From positions 282,326 to 346,325 of the forward strand of contig CAXULQ010000004.1 of assembly GCA_964251965.1 (NCBI GenBank): DNA of 64,000 nucleotides, written 5' to 3'. Of this stretch, positions 1 through 8,450 are shown piece by piece; positions within the stretch are counted from its first letter, which is position 1; each line of letters opens with the position of its first letter. Below the pieces are notes generated by a model. That model had not been told where the DNA came from. It was given only the letters and a program-made list of their open reading frames with translations, and searched no databases. Source of the DNA: Mucilaginibacter_A sp964251965. Its GTDB lineage: Bacteria > Bacteroidota > Bacteroidia > Sphingobacteriales > Sphingobacteriaceae. The position numbers were made by a program, and so were the translations under genes.

Positions 1-254
1 GCCAGTTCCCGGGTTGGCGAAATGATTAAAGCGCGAGGTGAGTTTCCTTGCGCAAATTTTAGTTTCATCAGCAAAGGCAAAACGTAAGCGGCGGTTTTGC
101 CGGTTCCGGTTTGTGCAATGCCCATCACATCTTGTCCGTTTAAGATCGGCGGAATGGCTTTTTGCTGAATTGGCGTTGGTTCGGTGTAACCTGCATCAGC
201 AATAGCATTCAGAATTTGCCGGTTAAAATTAAAGTCCTCAAAAGTTTCGGGCAT
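1..254 (-). CDS. DEAD-box RNA helicase, N-terminal part (cut by window edge)
   Basis: ATP-dependent RNA helicase that remodels RNA duplexes in the cytoplasm. Only the first 84 codons are present. They begin MPETFEDFNFNRQILNAI and contain the Q-motif (GYTEPTPIQQ), the Walker A / motif I (AQTGTGKTAA) and motif Ia (PTRELA), in normal DEAD-box order and spacing. The ATG at 254 lies five bases after a TAnnTTTG -7 element, so the transcript is probably leaderless. The specific subfamily (RhlE-like is common in this phylum) cannot be decided without the rest of the gene. Confidence 0.93.
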   Translation of the reverse strand, partial: MPETFEDFNFNRQILNAIADAGYTEPTPIQQKAIPPILNGQDVMGIAQTGTGKTAAYVLPLLMKLKFAQGNSPRALIISPTREL

Positions 255-258
255 GCCG

Positions 259-266
259 CAAAGATA
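259..266 (-). promoter_or_regulatory. -7 element (TATCTTTG) of helicase promoter
   Basis: On the minus strand TATCTTTG matches the Bacteroidota -7 consensus TAnnTTTG and is followed by CGGC and the ATG. Transcription would begin at or next to the start codon. No TTG -33 element is seen at the usual 17-21 base spacing. Confidence 0.55.
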
Positions 267-401
267 AGGTTTTATTTAGGAGCGGGCAGCGGAAGTGCTG
301 GGAGCGAGGAAAGAGCGGTGGTTAAAAGAAGCGAAAAAGATTTATAACTTCTCTTTCGCGATTAATAAAATACAAATTAAAATTTACTTTGGATAATTAG
401 T

Positions 402-409
402 TATATTTG
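402..409 (+). promoter_or_regulatory. -7 element (TATATTTG) upstream of toxin-antitoxin pair
   Basis: TATATTTG matches the Bacteroidota -7 consensus 26 bases before the antitoxin ATG. There is no well-spaced TTG, so this is a moderate call. It would drive both genes of the pair. Confidence 0.45.
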
Positions 410-435
410 ATAATCAGCTTTAATGATAACCGATA

Positions 436-636
436 ATGGAAACTATAACTATAGAATTAACAAATCAAAAAGCGTATAAAATTTTAATGGATTTAGAAGA
501 ACTTAACATCATCAAATTAGTAAAAAAACCTGGGATTTTATCATCCTTGCGACAAAAAATTCAGACTAAAATGACTGATGAAGATATTGATAAGCAATTA
601 GATGTTTTGCGTAAAGAATGGCAAAGAGCTATTTGA
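436..636 (+). CDS. Probable antitoxin of a VapBC-type pair
   Basis: Small 66-residue charged protein directly upstream of, and overlapping by 19 bases, a PIN-domain toxin gene. Size, position and translational coupling are those of a type II antitoxin, which would bind and neutralise the toxin and repress the operon. The sequence (METITIELTNQKAYKILMDL) suggests a short beta strand followed by helices. I do not recognise a named DNA-binding fold, so the antitoxin call rests mainly on context. Confidence 0.7.
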   Translation: METITIELTNQKAYKILMDLEELNIIKLVKKPGILSSLRQKIQTKMTDEDIDKQLDVLRKEWQRAI

Positions 637-1010
637 TAGACACATCAGCAGTGATTAAATACCTCAATGGTTCATTGCCAGAAAATAACTTGAAATTTAT
701 TGACCGAATTATAGATGAAGATGTTTATCTATCTTTTATTTCTGAAATTGAGTTACAAGTTTGGAATCCACCCAATGAAGGTGATTTGGTAATTTATCAA
801 GATTTTGTTGCTCATTGCAATATATTGAGCATAGACAGCGATATCATCTCAGAAACAATTAGGATTAGAAAGTTATATCTCTTAAAATTACCCGACGCCA
901 TAATTGCAGCAACTGCCATAAATCGCAATCTTATGCTGATTGCTGATAACGACAAAGACTTTTTAAAAGTTGATGCACTGCAATATCTTAATCCAAATAA
1001 ACTGTCTTGA
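618..1010 (+). CDS. PIN-domain ribonuclease toxin (VapC-like)
   Basis: Metal-dependent endoribonuclease toxin of 130 residues, normal for VapC. The PIN acidic residues are visible: D8 in YLIDTSA, E43 in SEIELQ, D93 in LPDAIIAATA, and the ADNDKDF motif near 109-115. The ATG lies inside the antitoxin gene in another frame, so the two are translationally coupled. VapC proteins cleave tRNA or rRNA when freed from antitoxin. The RNA target here cannot be inferred. Three further toxin-antitoxin modules lie within 20 kb. Confidence 0.88.
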   Translation: MAKSYLIDTSAVIKYLNGSLPENNLKFIDRIIDEDVYLSFISEIELQVWNPPNEGDLVIYQDFVAHCNILSIDSDIISETIRIRKLYLLKLPDAIIAATAINRNLMLIADNDKDFLKVDALQYLNPNKLS

Positions 1011-1069
1011 TCTTACCCTTAATTTATGTTGTAGACCACGACCATCGAATAGAATTATTAAACCTCAAC

Positions 1070-1669
1070 CTACCTCCCAATCTCTTTATTAAAAGTAATA
1101 TAACCGGGATAATTTAATGCTTTGCCGCCTAAATCCACCGTTGGCCTGATTTTAATTGTGATGGTTGATTTCCTCGCGTTTTTTGTACCAGAAAGGTTTT
1201 GGACTAAATCCGTAAAAGCTTCACGGGTTTGGTCATCTGTAATTAAATGGTAAGCGTTAGTGGTGATGTTTATCGGAACACGCGTTTGTCCTCCGCCAGC
1301 CAAAACTTCCACACGGTGGTTTACATAACCTGTAAAAACCTCGTTGTCTTTTAACAAAACCTTGTATTCGAATTGATTGATAGCTGCAGTTTCGCCGGTA
1401 GGGTTGGTGATTTTTAAAACCAATCGGGCATCTAAAGGAACGTTTCTGCTTAAAATTCCCATCGCCAAGCGCGGCAAACTACCAATGTTGATATTATCGG
1501 CATCTTTAAACTGGTTCATGTTAATACCGGAAAGATAAATGCTATCCGCCGAAACCAATTCAAAACGGCATTTGCCTAACGCTTTGGCTTGTTCAATTTG
1601 TTTATTAACGCCGCATCGGCTTAATATAAAAAGTACTGGTAAAAACAGTATCAGCGTAAATTTTTTCAT
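1070..1669 (-). CDS. LEA type 2-like (WHy domain) lipoprotein
   Basis: Exported 199-residue protein. The N-terminus is a hydrophobic signal ending ILSRCG. Cys19 may be lipidated, although Arg at -1 is unusual for a lipobox. The mature part has the alternating strands and the LVLKITNPTGETAAINQFEYKV-type segment of LEA-2/WHy immunoglobulin-like domains, around residues 65-150. These proteins are linked to desiccation or envelope stress but have no known enzymatic role. The gene stands alone, facing the toxin-antitoxin pair. A copy of the dispersed 14-bp motif at 1638-1651 lies in its signal-peptide codons. Confidence 0.6.
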   Translation of the reverse strand: MKKFTLILFLPVLFILSRCGVNKQIEQAKALGKCRFELVSADSIYLSGINMNQFKDADNINIGSLPRLAMGILSRNVPLDARLVLKITNPTGETAAINQFEYKVLLKDNEVFTGYVNHRVEVLAGGGQTRVPINITTNAYHLITDDQTREAFTDLVQNLSGTKNARKSTITIKIRPTVDLGGKALNYPGYITFNKEIGR

Positions 1670-1875
1670 GCTTCTTTTATAGGGATAAATAAATTAACAA
1701 CGTTAAAGTTGACTTTTGTTTGAGCTAACAGCAACAAGGAAGGTTTAGTAAGGATGAAATTTTTTATTTTTCAATTTCAAAAATAGCTATTAATAACTGT
1801 TTTTGAAGTTGAAACTTTAGTAGAAATTTGATAACACAATCAGTATTAAGACTAACTTGATTTTTATAGAGATAA

Positions 1876-1907
1876 AAGACGTACGGCAGCAACCTACGTC
1901 TTTTTTT
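1876..1907 (+). terminator. Orphan Rho-independent terminator
   Basis: A perfect 8-bp stem (AAGACGTA / TACGTCTT) with an 11-base loop is followed by a run of seven T on the plus strand. No plus-strand gene lies between 1010 and 1999, so either it blocks read-through into pyrC or it ends an unannotated short RNA. The 1670-1875 stretch otherwise shows no gene. Confidence 0.7.
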
Positions 1908-1967
1908 ATGCCTTACTTTTTAGATATAAATCGAATAAAAAGCAGGCTAAATTTTATTATTTTCATA

Positions 1968-1995
1968 TTGATTGCTACTGTAGCTTCTATCTTTG
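1968..1995 (+). promoter_or_regulatory. pyrC promoter (TTG-N17-TATCTTTG)
   Basis: TTG at 1968-1970 and TATCTTTG at 1988-1995 fit the Bacteroidota -33/-7 promoter. The -7 element ends three bases before the ATG at 1999, which predicts a leaderless mRNA and also supports choosing this ATG. Confidence 0.65.
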
Positions 1996-1998
1996 GGC

Positions 1999-3333
1999 AT
2001 GTCAACCATCCTAATTAAAGCAGCGACAATTGTAAACGAAGGCAAACAATTTGTTGCCGATCTATTCATCAAAAATGGTTTGATAGAAAAGATCGGTACG
2101 CAGCTTTCTGATCTTGCAGATCAAGAAATCAACGCGCAAGGTTTGCATTTGCTGCCCGGCTGCATTGACGACCAGGTGCATTTCCGCGAACCTGGTTTAA
2201 CTTATAAAGGTGATCTCGCTTCCGAATCCCGGGCGGCTGTTGCCGGCGGCATTACTTCTTTTATGGAGATGCCAAATACGGTTCCGAATACGCTGACACA
2301 AGAATTGCTGGAGCATAAATATCAGCTTGCCGCCCAAAAATCATTGGCAAATTACTCTTTTTACATGGGTGTTTCTAATGATAATTTGGGCGAAGTGCTT
2401 CAAACTAACTCAAAAAATGTTTGCGGCGTTAAAGTTTTTATGGGATCGTCCACCGGAAATATGCTGGTTGATAACCCGAAAACTTTGGAAAGATTATTTT
2501 CAGAATCGTCCATGCTGATCGCAGCACATTGCGAAGATGAGGCGACTATCAAAAGTAACTTCAATCATTATAAACAATTGTTGGGCAATAATATTCCGCT
2601 TAGGTTGCATCCAAAGATTAGAAGTGTGGAAGCTTGTTATTTGTCGTCTTCGATGGCTGTCCAACTGGCAAAAAAGCATGGAACACGTTTGCATGTGCTG
2701 CATATTTCTACCGCAAAAGAGTTGCATCTTTTTAAATCACAGCTTCTTTTATCGGCTAAAAAAATTACTGCCGAAGCTTGTGTCCACCATCTTTGGTTTT
2801 CGGATGAAGATTATGCAACAAAAGGCAATTTGATCAAATGGAATCCAGCTATCAAAACTTCTGCCGATCGGGATACCATTTTACAAGCTGTTTTAAACGG
2901 AACAATTGATGTAATTGCGACCGACCATGCGCCGCATACTTCCGAAGAAAAAGCAAAACCTTACTTGGAAGCGCCTTCGGGCGGACCTTTAGTGCAACAT
3001 GCTTTGCCTGCGATGTTAGAAATGGTGCATCAAAAGAAGCTTTCGATAGAACAGGTTGCAGAGAAAATGGCGCATAATCCGGCAATTTGTTTTCAGGTTG
3101 AAAAAAGAGGTTTTATCAGGGAAGGTTATTGGGCAGATTTAGTTTTAGTAGATTTGAATTCGCCTTGGGAAGTTTCCAAAGATAATATTTTATACAAATG
3201 CGGCTGGAGCCCGTTTGAAGGACAAATTTTTCAATCCAAAGTTACCCACACTTTTGTTTCCGGAAATCTAATTTGGGCTGATGGAAAAATCCAAAGTAAC
3301 CAGATTGGAAAACGTTTAACTTTTGAACGATAG
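1999..3333 (+). CDS. pyrC: Dihydroorotase
   Basis: Cyclises carbamoyl-aspartate to dihydroorotate, third step of pyrimidine synthesis, in the cytoplasm. The protein is 444 residues with the amidohydrolase fold. Visible are the carbamylated-lysine segment VKVFMGSSTGNM, histidines in AAHCEDE and VLHISTAKE, and the catalytic Asp in ATDHAPHTSEEK. The first metal motif reads DDQVHFREPG (residues 57-65) where the usual form is DxHxHFREPG, so the first histidine is Gln59. I recall this as a common Bacteroidota form. The ATG at 1999 is preferred to an in-frame TTG six bases upstream because the promoter overlaps that TTG. carA lies 10 kb away and is not in the same operon. Confidence 0.9.
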   Translation: MSTILIKAATIVNEGKQFVADLFIKNGLIEKIGTQLSDLADQEINAQGLHLLPGCIDDQVHFREPGLTYKGDLASESRAAVAGGITSFMEMPNTVPNTLTQELLEHKYQLAAQKSLANYSFYMGVSNDNLGEVLQTNSKNVCGVKVFMGSSTGNMLVDNPKTLERLFSESSMLIAAHCEDEATIKSNFNHYKQLLGNNIPLRLHPKIRSVEACYLSSSMAVQLAKKHGTRLHVLHISTAKELHLFKSQLLLSAKKITAEACVHHLWFSDEDYATKGNLIKWNPAIKTSADRDTILQAVLNGTIDVIATDHAPHTSEEKAKPYLEAPSGGPLVQHALPAMLEMVHQKKLSIEQVAEKMAHNPAICFQVEKRGFIREGYWADLVLVDLNSPWEVSKDNILYKCGWSPFEGQIFQSKVTHTFVSGNLIWADGKIQSNQIGKRLTFER

Positions 3334-3396
3334 AAATGACAATGCTTCTTTTATCACCTTAAAATTCATCTTTAAGATATTAGCTGGATTCTGAAT

Positions 3397-4353
3397 TTAC
3401 TGCTGCTGTTGCTGTTCCATATACAAGCGGAAAGAATTTGTTGGCTCGGCAGAAAAAGGCGTAAAAATGGGCACCGGCGGCATTTGGACTTCCTCCAGTT
3501 TGTTTCCGCCTTCGTAACCCACAGAAACGCTTACTTCCAATTGATGCTGCGAGTTGCCTTTGTAAGTGCCTTTAACCGGACTGCAATCCGAAAAATTTCT
3601 GCCAACTGCCAAACGTACGTGCTTATCTTCTACCAAAATATTATTGGTAGGATCTAAGCCAAGCCAGCCGTAAGATGGAATATAAGCTTCTACCCAGGCA
3701 TGCGTTGCGCCTTCGCCGCGCATACCGTTTTTATTCGGACAAATATAACCGCTTATATAACGTGCCGGGATGTTGACCAATCTTAACATCACCAAAAGTA
3801 AATGTGCAAAATCCTGGCAAACACCCGATTTCAGTTCCCAAATCTCATCTATCGTAGTTTCTACGGTGGTTATCCCGGCCTTGTATTCAAAATCCTCGTA
3901 AATAAAATTACTTAAAGCTTTTGCCAACTGCAACGGTGTTAGCCCACGGCCTTGTTCTACGTTTGTAACCTGTAAAACTTCGGACAAAGATTTAAACTGC
4001 TGCGGAATCAAAAAATTAATATAAGGCAACTGGTACCGAAGCTGTTGCAGCATGTCCCATTGCTCTTTTTGCGGTGTTAAATCTTCCGGCATTTGCCGGT
4101 TGTGAGTAACAACCGTAATTTCAGAATCAATAATTAAAGCCGAATGTATGCCCGGATTTGTAAATGCGCCAACTGTATTTTCATAATAATCCTTATACGT
4201 TTCTACCAAAGGATCATCCGTGATTTTTAAATGCTGGCTGACCACTTCCTGATAATCATCCTGAATCGGGTAAAGCATAATCTGGTTTGCACTATCATTA
4301 ATAGGTTCCTGGTACAGATAACGGGTAACATGGGTAATATGAAATTTGGGCAT
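3397..4353 (-). CDS. Transglutaminase-like protease/transferase, third gene of ATP-grasp operon
   Basis: A 318-residue cytoplasmic protein with an N-terminal bacterial transglutaminase beta domain (about 1-95) and a papain-like core. The catalytic triad is C179 in SGVCQDFAH, H218 in ATHAWVEA and D234 in GLDPTN. It is the last gene of a minus-strand operon behind an alpha-E protein and a circularly permuted ATP-grasp enzyme, a trio conserved in many bacteria. The trio has been proposed to form or cleave peptide-like bonds, with this protein as amidase or ligation partner, but no substrate is known. The C-terminus ends in five glutamines. Confidence 0.9.
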   Translation of the reverse strand: MPKFHITHVTRYLYQEPINDSANQIMLYPIQDDYQEVVSQHLKITDDPLVETYKDYYENTVGAFTNPGIHSALIIDSEITVVTHNRQMPEDLTPQKEQWDMLQQLRYQLPYINFLIPQQFKSLSEVLQVTNVEQGRGLTPLQLAKALSNFIYEDFEYKAGITTVETTIDEIWELKSGVCQDFAHLLLVMLRLVNIPARYISGYICPNKNGMRGEGATHAWVEAYIPSYGWLGLDPTNNILVEDKHVRLAVGRNFSDCSPVKGTYKGNSQHQLEVSVSVGYEGGNKLEEVQMPPVPIFTPFSAEPTNSFRLYMEQQQQQ

Positions 4354-4411
4354 AGAAGTTATTTAGATAACGGCTTAGGGATTTTAATTAATTGAGTTTT
4401 CCAGGATGTAA

Positions 4412-5347
4412 TTAGTCGTACGCAAAATAATAGTGGTTAAAAGCAGTACCGATGTTAAAAAGTTCGTTTTTAATGTCCTGCAAATAATGATGCAAACCTT
4501 CTGTTTCTAAAGTTTGCATGTCCGAAAACTGCACTTTGCTTTTTAATTTGCCAATCATAAATTTTATTTTTTGATAGCTTTCCAATTGCTGATCAATATC
4601 CAATTTTTCAAAAGAACGCTGCAGCCGGACAACAGAATAAAGGATTGAACGCGGAAAGTTTTCGTTCCAGATAATCTGGTCTAAAATGTTTCTGGGTTCT
4701 AAAGTTGAACGGTAACTTCTTAGAAAGAGTTCGTAGCCGGATATCGAGAGCAGCATATATCGCCAGTAAATAGGGTCATGCGTTCCGTCCAAATCATAAT
4801 TCTGCTCACTAAATTTCACATCTAAAATATTGACCGATTGCATCGCTCTTTCTAAGTATTTACCCACATTCATATAGTAAAAACCTTCGCCGCGGGGCAT
4901 TGTAATTTCTGCCGTTCCGTAATACAGCATACACTGCCTTACCAAACCATCTACAACAGAAATCGGGTCTTCCGTTTTTAATGAATAGGACAAACGCTGG
5001 TCACGCACGGTGTGGTAAAACTCGTTGAGGCATTGCCAAAGTTCTTTGGTGATATGGTCCTGAACAGAACGTGCATTTTCCCGGCTTTGGGTAACCAGGT
5101 TAAAAACAGCATTAGAGTTTTCTTTATCGAGCACCATATAACGTAAAACCTCACGTCCGTTTCTTTCCATATTACTAATTATGTCTTCTTCCAAAAACGA
5201 AAATATTTTTAGTACCGGCCGCCAGGTAAACTCCGGAATATCATCCTGAGAGTAAGCATAATTGATACGCAGCATCCGCAAAATACCATCTGCACGTTCC
5301 ATATATCTCGACATCCAATAAAGTGAATCTGCAACCCTGCTTAACAT
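4412..5347 (-). CDS. Alpha-E domain protein (DUF403)
   Basis: An all-helical 311-residue protein beginning MLSRVADSLYWMSRYMERAD, the highly conserved start of the alpha-E family. Its function is unknown. It sits 21 bases after the ATP-grasp gene and 58 before the transglutaminase gene, and the three are almost certainly co-transcribed. In some genomes alpha-E is fused to the ATP-grasp domain, which suggests a physical complex. No transmembrane or signal sequence is seen. Confidence 0.88.
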   Translation of the reverse strand: MLSRVADSLYWMSRYMERADGILRMLRINYAYSQDDIPEFTWRPVLKIFSFLEEDIISNMERNGREVLRYMVLDKENSNAVFNLVTQSRENARSVQDHITKELWQCLNEFYHTVRDQRLSYSLKTEDPISVVDGLVRQCMLYYGTAEITMPRGEGFYYMNVGKYLERAMQSVNILDVKFSEQNYDLDGTHDPIYWRYMLLSISGYELFLRSYRSTLEPRNILDQIIWNENFPRSILYSVVRLQRSFEKLDIDQQLESYQKIKFMIGKLKSKVQFSDMQTLETEGLHHYLQDIKNELFNIGTAFNHYYFAYD

Positions 5348-5368
5348 ATCCGTTTAATTATCAATGAA

Positions 5369-6817
5369 TTATTTATTTAGTATCCAGGTATCTTTACTTC
5401 CGCCGCCCTGAGATGAATTAACCACTAACGATCCTTCCCGCAGTGCAACACGTGTTAAACCGCCGGGCACAATTTCAATACCTTCCGGTCCGCAAAGTGC
5501 AAAAGGCCTTAAATCTATTCGTCGAGGTTGCAAGCGGCCATTTAAATAACATGGTGCCGAAGAAAGGCTGATAATAGGTTGTGCAATAAATTCGCGAGGG
5601 TTGTTTAAGATCGCGTTTTTAAAATCTTCCATTTCTTTTTCGGAAGCAGCACTGCCAATCAACATGCCATACCCGCCGGATTCGTTGGTTTTTTTGATCA
5701 CCATATTGGCCATGTTATCAAAAACATGCTGCCTTTCGTCCGGATTGCTTAATTGATAAGTAGGGACATTTTTTAAAATTGGTTCTTCATTTAAGTAATA
5801 ACGGATCATGGCAGGCACATAGATGTAAATGGCTTTATCATCTGCAACACCATTTCCCGGAGCGTTTACAATTGCCACATTGCCTTTTCGATAAGCCGAC
5901 ATTAAACCGGCAACGCCCAGCAAACCATTTGGATTAAACACTAACGGATCCAAAAATTCATCATCAACCCGGCGGTAAATTACATCTACCTGTTGCAAAC
6001 CGCCGGTTGTTTTGGTATAAACCCGATGGTTATGCACAACCAAATCACGGCCTTCTACCAACTCGATACCCATTAAACGGGCAAGTGTGGTATGTTCAAA
6101 ATAAGCAGAATTGTAAATGCCAGGCGTAAGAAGGACAATATTAGGTTTAGAAACATGCCGCGGCGACAATGAAGCCAGGTTTTTATACAGCAACTGCGGG
6201 TACTGCATTACCGTGCGCACGTTGCTTTGCGGTAACAAATCCGGAAAAATCCGTTTGGTGATCTCCCGGTTTTCCAGCATGTAAGAAACTCCGGAAGGCG
6301 TTCGCAAATTGTCTTCTAACACATAAAACTCACCGTCGGCATCACGGATAATATCAATGCCTGCAATATGGACGTAAACATCGTGCGGAACATTCAGTTC
6401 GTGCATTTCGCGCAGGTAATGCGGACAGGAATAGATCATTTCTATCGGTACAATCCCATCCTTTAAAATAAATTGTTTGTTGTAAATGTCCTTCAAAAAA
6501 AGGTTCAACGCTTTTAAACGCTGTTTAATCCCTTTTTCTATGAAATCCCATTCGGTGGAAGTGATGATCCGAGGGATCACATCAAAAGGAAAAATTTTCT
6601 CAATGCCTTCGCCGCTGGAATAAACTGTAAAAGTTATCCCCTGGTTCATAAATAAACGGCGCGCCATTTCTTCTTTGCGCGTTAAATCTTCCGTGCTGAT
6701 CTGCTTTAAAAACTCATATACTTTTTGATAAGGTATCCTTACACTATCCGCAGCACACATTTCATCCCAAACTGTTTCAGTTACCGGGTACTGGTTTAAA
6801 AGTGAGGATGAATTCAT
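5369..6817 (-). CDS. Circularly permuted ATP-grasp type 2 protein
   Basis: A 482-residue predicted ATP-dependent carboxylate-amine ligase of the circularly permuted ATP-grasp 2 family (DUF404/DUF407). Recognisable segments are GITFTVYSSGEGIEKIFPFD near residue 55, VLEDNLRTPSGVSYMLENR around 165 and the C-terminal NSSQGGGSKDTWIL. It is first in the operon with the alpha-E and transglutaminase proteins and would supply ATP-driven amide bond formation. The product is unknown. The ATG at 6817 opens on a 339-base AT-rich divergent region shared with galM. Confidence 0.9.
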   Translation of the reverse strand: MNSSSLLNQYPVTETVWDEMCAADSVRIPYQKVYEFLKQISTEDLTRKEEMARRLFMNQGITFTVYSSGEGIEKIFPFDVIPRIITSTEWDFIEKGIKQRLKALNLFLKDIYNKQFILKDGIVPIEMIYSCPHYLREMHELNVPHDVYVHIAGIDIIRDADGEFYVLEDNLRTPSGVSYMLENREITKRIFPDLLPQSNVRTVMQYPQLLYKNLASLSPRHVSKPNIVLLTPGIYNSAYFEHTTLARLMGIELVEGRDLVVHNHRVYTKTTGGLQQVDVIYRRVDDEFLDPLVFNPNGLLGVAGLMSAYRKGNVAIVNAPGNGVADDKAIYIYVPAMIRYYLNEEPILKNVPTYQLSNPDERQHVFDNMANMVIKKTNESGGYGMLIGSAASEKEMEDFKNAILNNPREFIAQPIISLSSAPCYLNGRLQPRRIDLRPFALCGPEGIEIVPGGLTRVALREGSLVVNSSQGGGSKDTWILNK

Positions 6818-7156
6818 GTTTTTTCTAAAATTATGTGGCTAAATACTTTTTTCGAATGTATATTTTTTGAAAATGTACTGTTTATTTTTAACTCAATTAA
6901 AATTAAATTCAAAACGAAGCTAAAAAAATTCAAATAAAACATTTTTTAAGCCTGTTATAAAATTATTGAGCATCACGAATTTTGTATTCCCTTTAAAAGT
7001 TAAAATAATGTAAATGCTGTTTTTGTTTAAGCTTTTTCTTTTCGCCGAAACAGAAAAAACTGTTCAAAATTCCTTTTTCTAATTTGCCGGTTTAGGTTGA
7101 TTTTTCTTTTTTCAAAACAGTAAAATATATGCTTACTTTAACCAAAATTTAAACCA
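6818..7156. other. Divergent intergenic region, ATP-grasp operon / galM
   Basis: 339 very AT-rich bases between two divergent genes. I find no open frame and no clear TTG-N19-TAnnTTTG promoter for either side. A partial copy of the dispersed motif (ATGCTGTTTTTG) begins at 7014. Confidence 0.5.
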
Positions 7157-8311
7157 ATGATTACCCTAAAAAAATGTATCCTACCGGCGGCGGTATTGTT
7201 CTGTTTAACCAGTTGCCAGCAATCATCAACCAAAAAAGCTATGATCGAAACATCAATCCCGGATTCTAACAACTTTAAAGAAACTGTTAGCGGTAAGCAA
7301 GTCCATCTTTACACGCTTACTAATAAAAGTGGTTTAAAAGCAGCAATCACAAATTTTGGCGGGAAATTGGTAAGCTTGTTTGTGCCGGACAGCACCGGGA
7401 AATTAACCGACGTGGTTTTAGGCTACAACAGTTCAAAGGATTACCAGCAATACACCAAAAACGGCGCTTACTTTGGCTCTTTGATCGGCCGTTACGGCAA
7501 CCGAATTGCCAAAGGAAAATTCACTTTAGATGGAAAAAACTACACCTTGGCCATCAATAATGCACCGAATGCGCTGCATGGTGGGCCAAAAGGTTTTAGC
7601 ACCGTGGTTTGGGATGTGGTAAAAACTACACCCAACAGCATCGAGCTGCATTATTTGTCCAAAGATATGGAGGAAGGTTATCCTGGAAACCTGAATGTTA
7701 ACGTTACTTATACCTTAACGGATGATAATGCTTTAGAAATCGCTTACAAAGCCACAACTGATAAAACAACTGTTTTAAACCTAACCAACCATTCTTACTT
7801 CAATTTGAATAGTGATGGCGGAACGGTTAACAACCACACGCTTCAGTTAAACGCAAGCACTTTTACGCCGGTTGATTCCACTTTAATCCCGACCGGAAAA
7901 ATAGAACCTGTTGCCGGTACGCCGTTTGATTTTACCAAACCCGAAAAAATAGGAACACGCATCGAAGTTAAAAACCAGCAATTGGAATACGGAAAAGGGT
8001 ACGACCATAATTTTGTGCTGGATGCCAAAGATAAAGGGCAACATTTGGCAGCAACCGTTGTGGGCGATAAAAGTGGGATAGAAATGCAGGTTTACACCGA
8101 CCAGCCGGGCATCCAGTTTTACGGCGGCAACTTTATGGAAGGCGGCGATAAAGGCAAAAGCGGAAGTCCGTATGAAAAACGTACCGCTTTGTGTTTGGAA
8201 ACCCAGCATTTCCCGGATTCCCCAAACCAGGCACAATTTCCAACCACCACTTTAAAACCTGGGGAAACTTTTAATTCGGTTACTTCTTACAAATTTTCTG
8301 TAAAGAAGTAA
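7157..8311 (+). CDS. galM: Aldose 1-epimerase (galactose mutarotase), lipoprotein
   Basis: Interconverts alpha and beta anomers of aldoses. The 384-residue protein has a lipoprotein signal with lipobox LTSC (Cys20), so it acts in the periplasm or on a membrane. GalM signatures are GRYGNRIAKGKF, the histidine motif NALHGGPKGF, LTNHSYFNLN, and the catalytic Glu in ALCLETQHFPDSPNQ. It stands alone, transcribed away from the ATP-grasp operon, and ends in a terminator. A diverged copy of its last 24 codons lies 2.8 kb downstream at 11132-11206. Confidence 0.93.
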   Translation: MITLKKCILPAAVLFCLTSCQQSSTKKAMIETSIPDSNNFKETVSGKQVHLYTLTNKSGLKAAITNFGGKLVSLFVPDSTGKLTDVVLGYNSSKDYQQYTKNGAYFGSLIGRYGNRIAKGKFTLDGKNYTLAINNAPNALHGGPKGFSTVVWDVVKTTPNSIELHYLSKDMEEGYPGNLNVNVTYTLTDDNALEIAYKATTDKTTVLNLTNHSYFNLNSDGGTVNNHTLQLNASTFTPVDSTLIPTGKIEPVAGTPFDFTKPEKIGTRIEVKNQQLEYGKGYDHNFVLDAKDKGQHLAATVVGDKSGIEMQVYTDQPGIQFYGGNFMEGGDKGKSGSPYEKRTALCLETQHFPDSPNQAQFPTTTLKPGETFNSVTSYKFSVKK

Positions 8312-8331
8312 AAAGGTTTTAGGTTGATAAA

Positions 8332-8367
8332 AGAAGCATCGGGTTTTTGTCCTGGTGCTTTTTTTAT
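8332..8367 (+). terminator. galM terminator built on the 14-bp motif
   Basis: The motif copy GATAAAAGAAGCAT at 8326-8339 forms the 5' arm of a hairpin (AAGCATCGGG / CCTGGTGCTT, two mismatched positions) followed by a T tract. The same arrangement recurs after the galM remnant at 11227-11260. Confidence 0.75.
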
Positions 8368-8450
8368 ACTTTAAAAAAATGTTAAATCCTACAAGTTAAA
8401 ACGAACCTTTGTTGATACACTAAACGTACAAGTTAATCTATATCAGCACC

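Noticed and set aside
162..347. 61-codon plus-strand frame near the helicase start
   Set aside because: Antisense to the helicase N-terminus and its promoter; no features.
1993..1998. TTG start for dihydroorotase two codons upstream
   Set aside because: The TTG is part of the TATCTTTG -7 element, so it cannot be in the transcript; the ATG at 1999 is used.
7883..8236. 117-codon minus-strand frame inside galM
   Set aside because: Antisense of conserved galM codons; no start context and no homology recognised.
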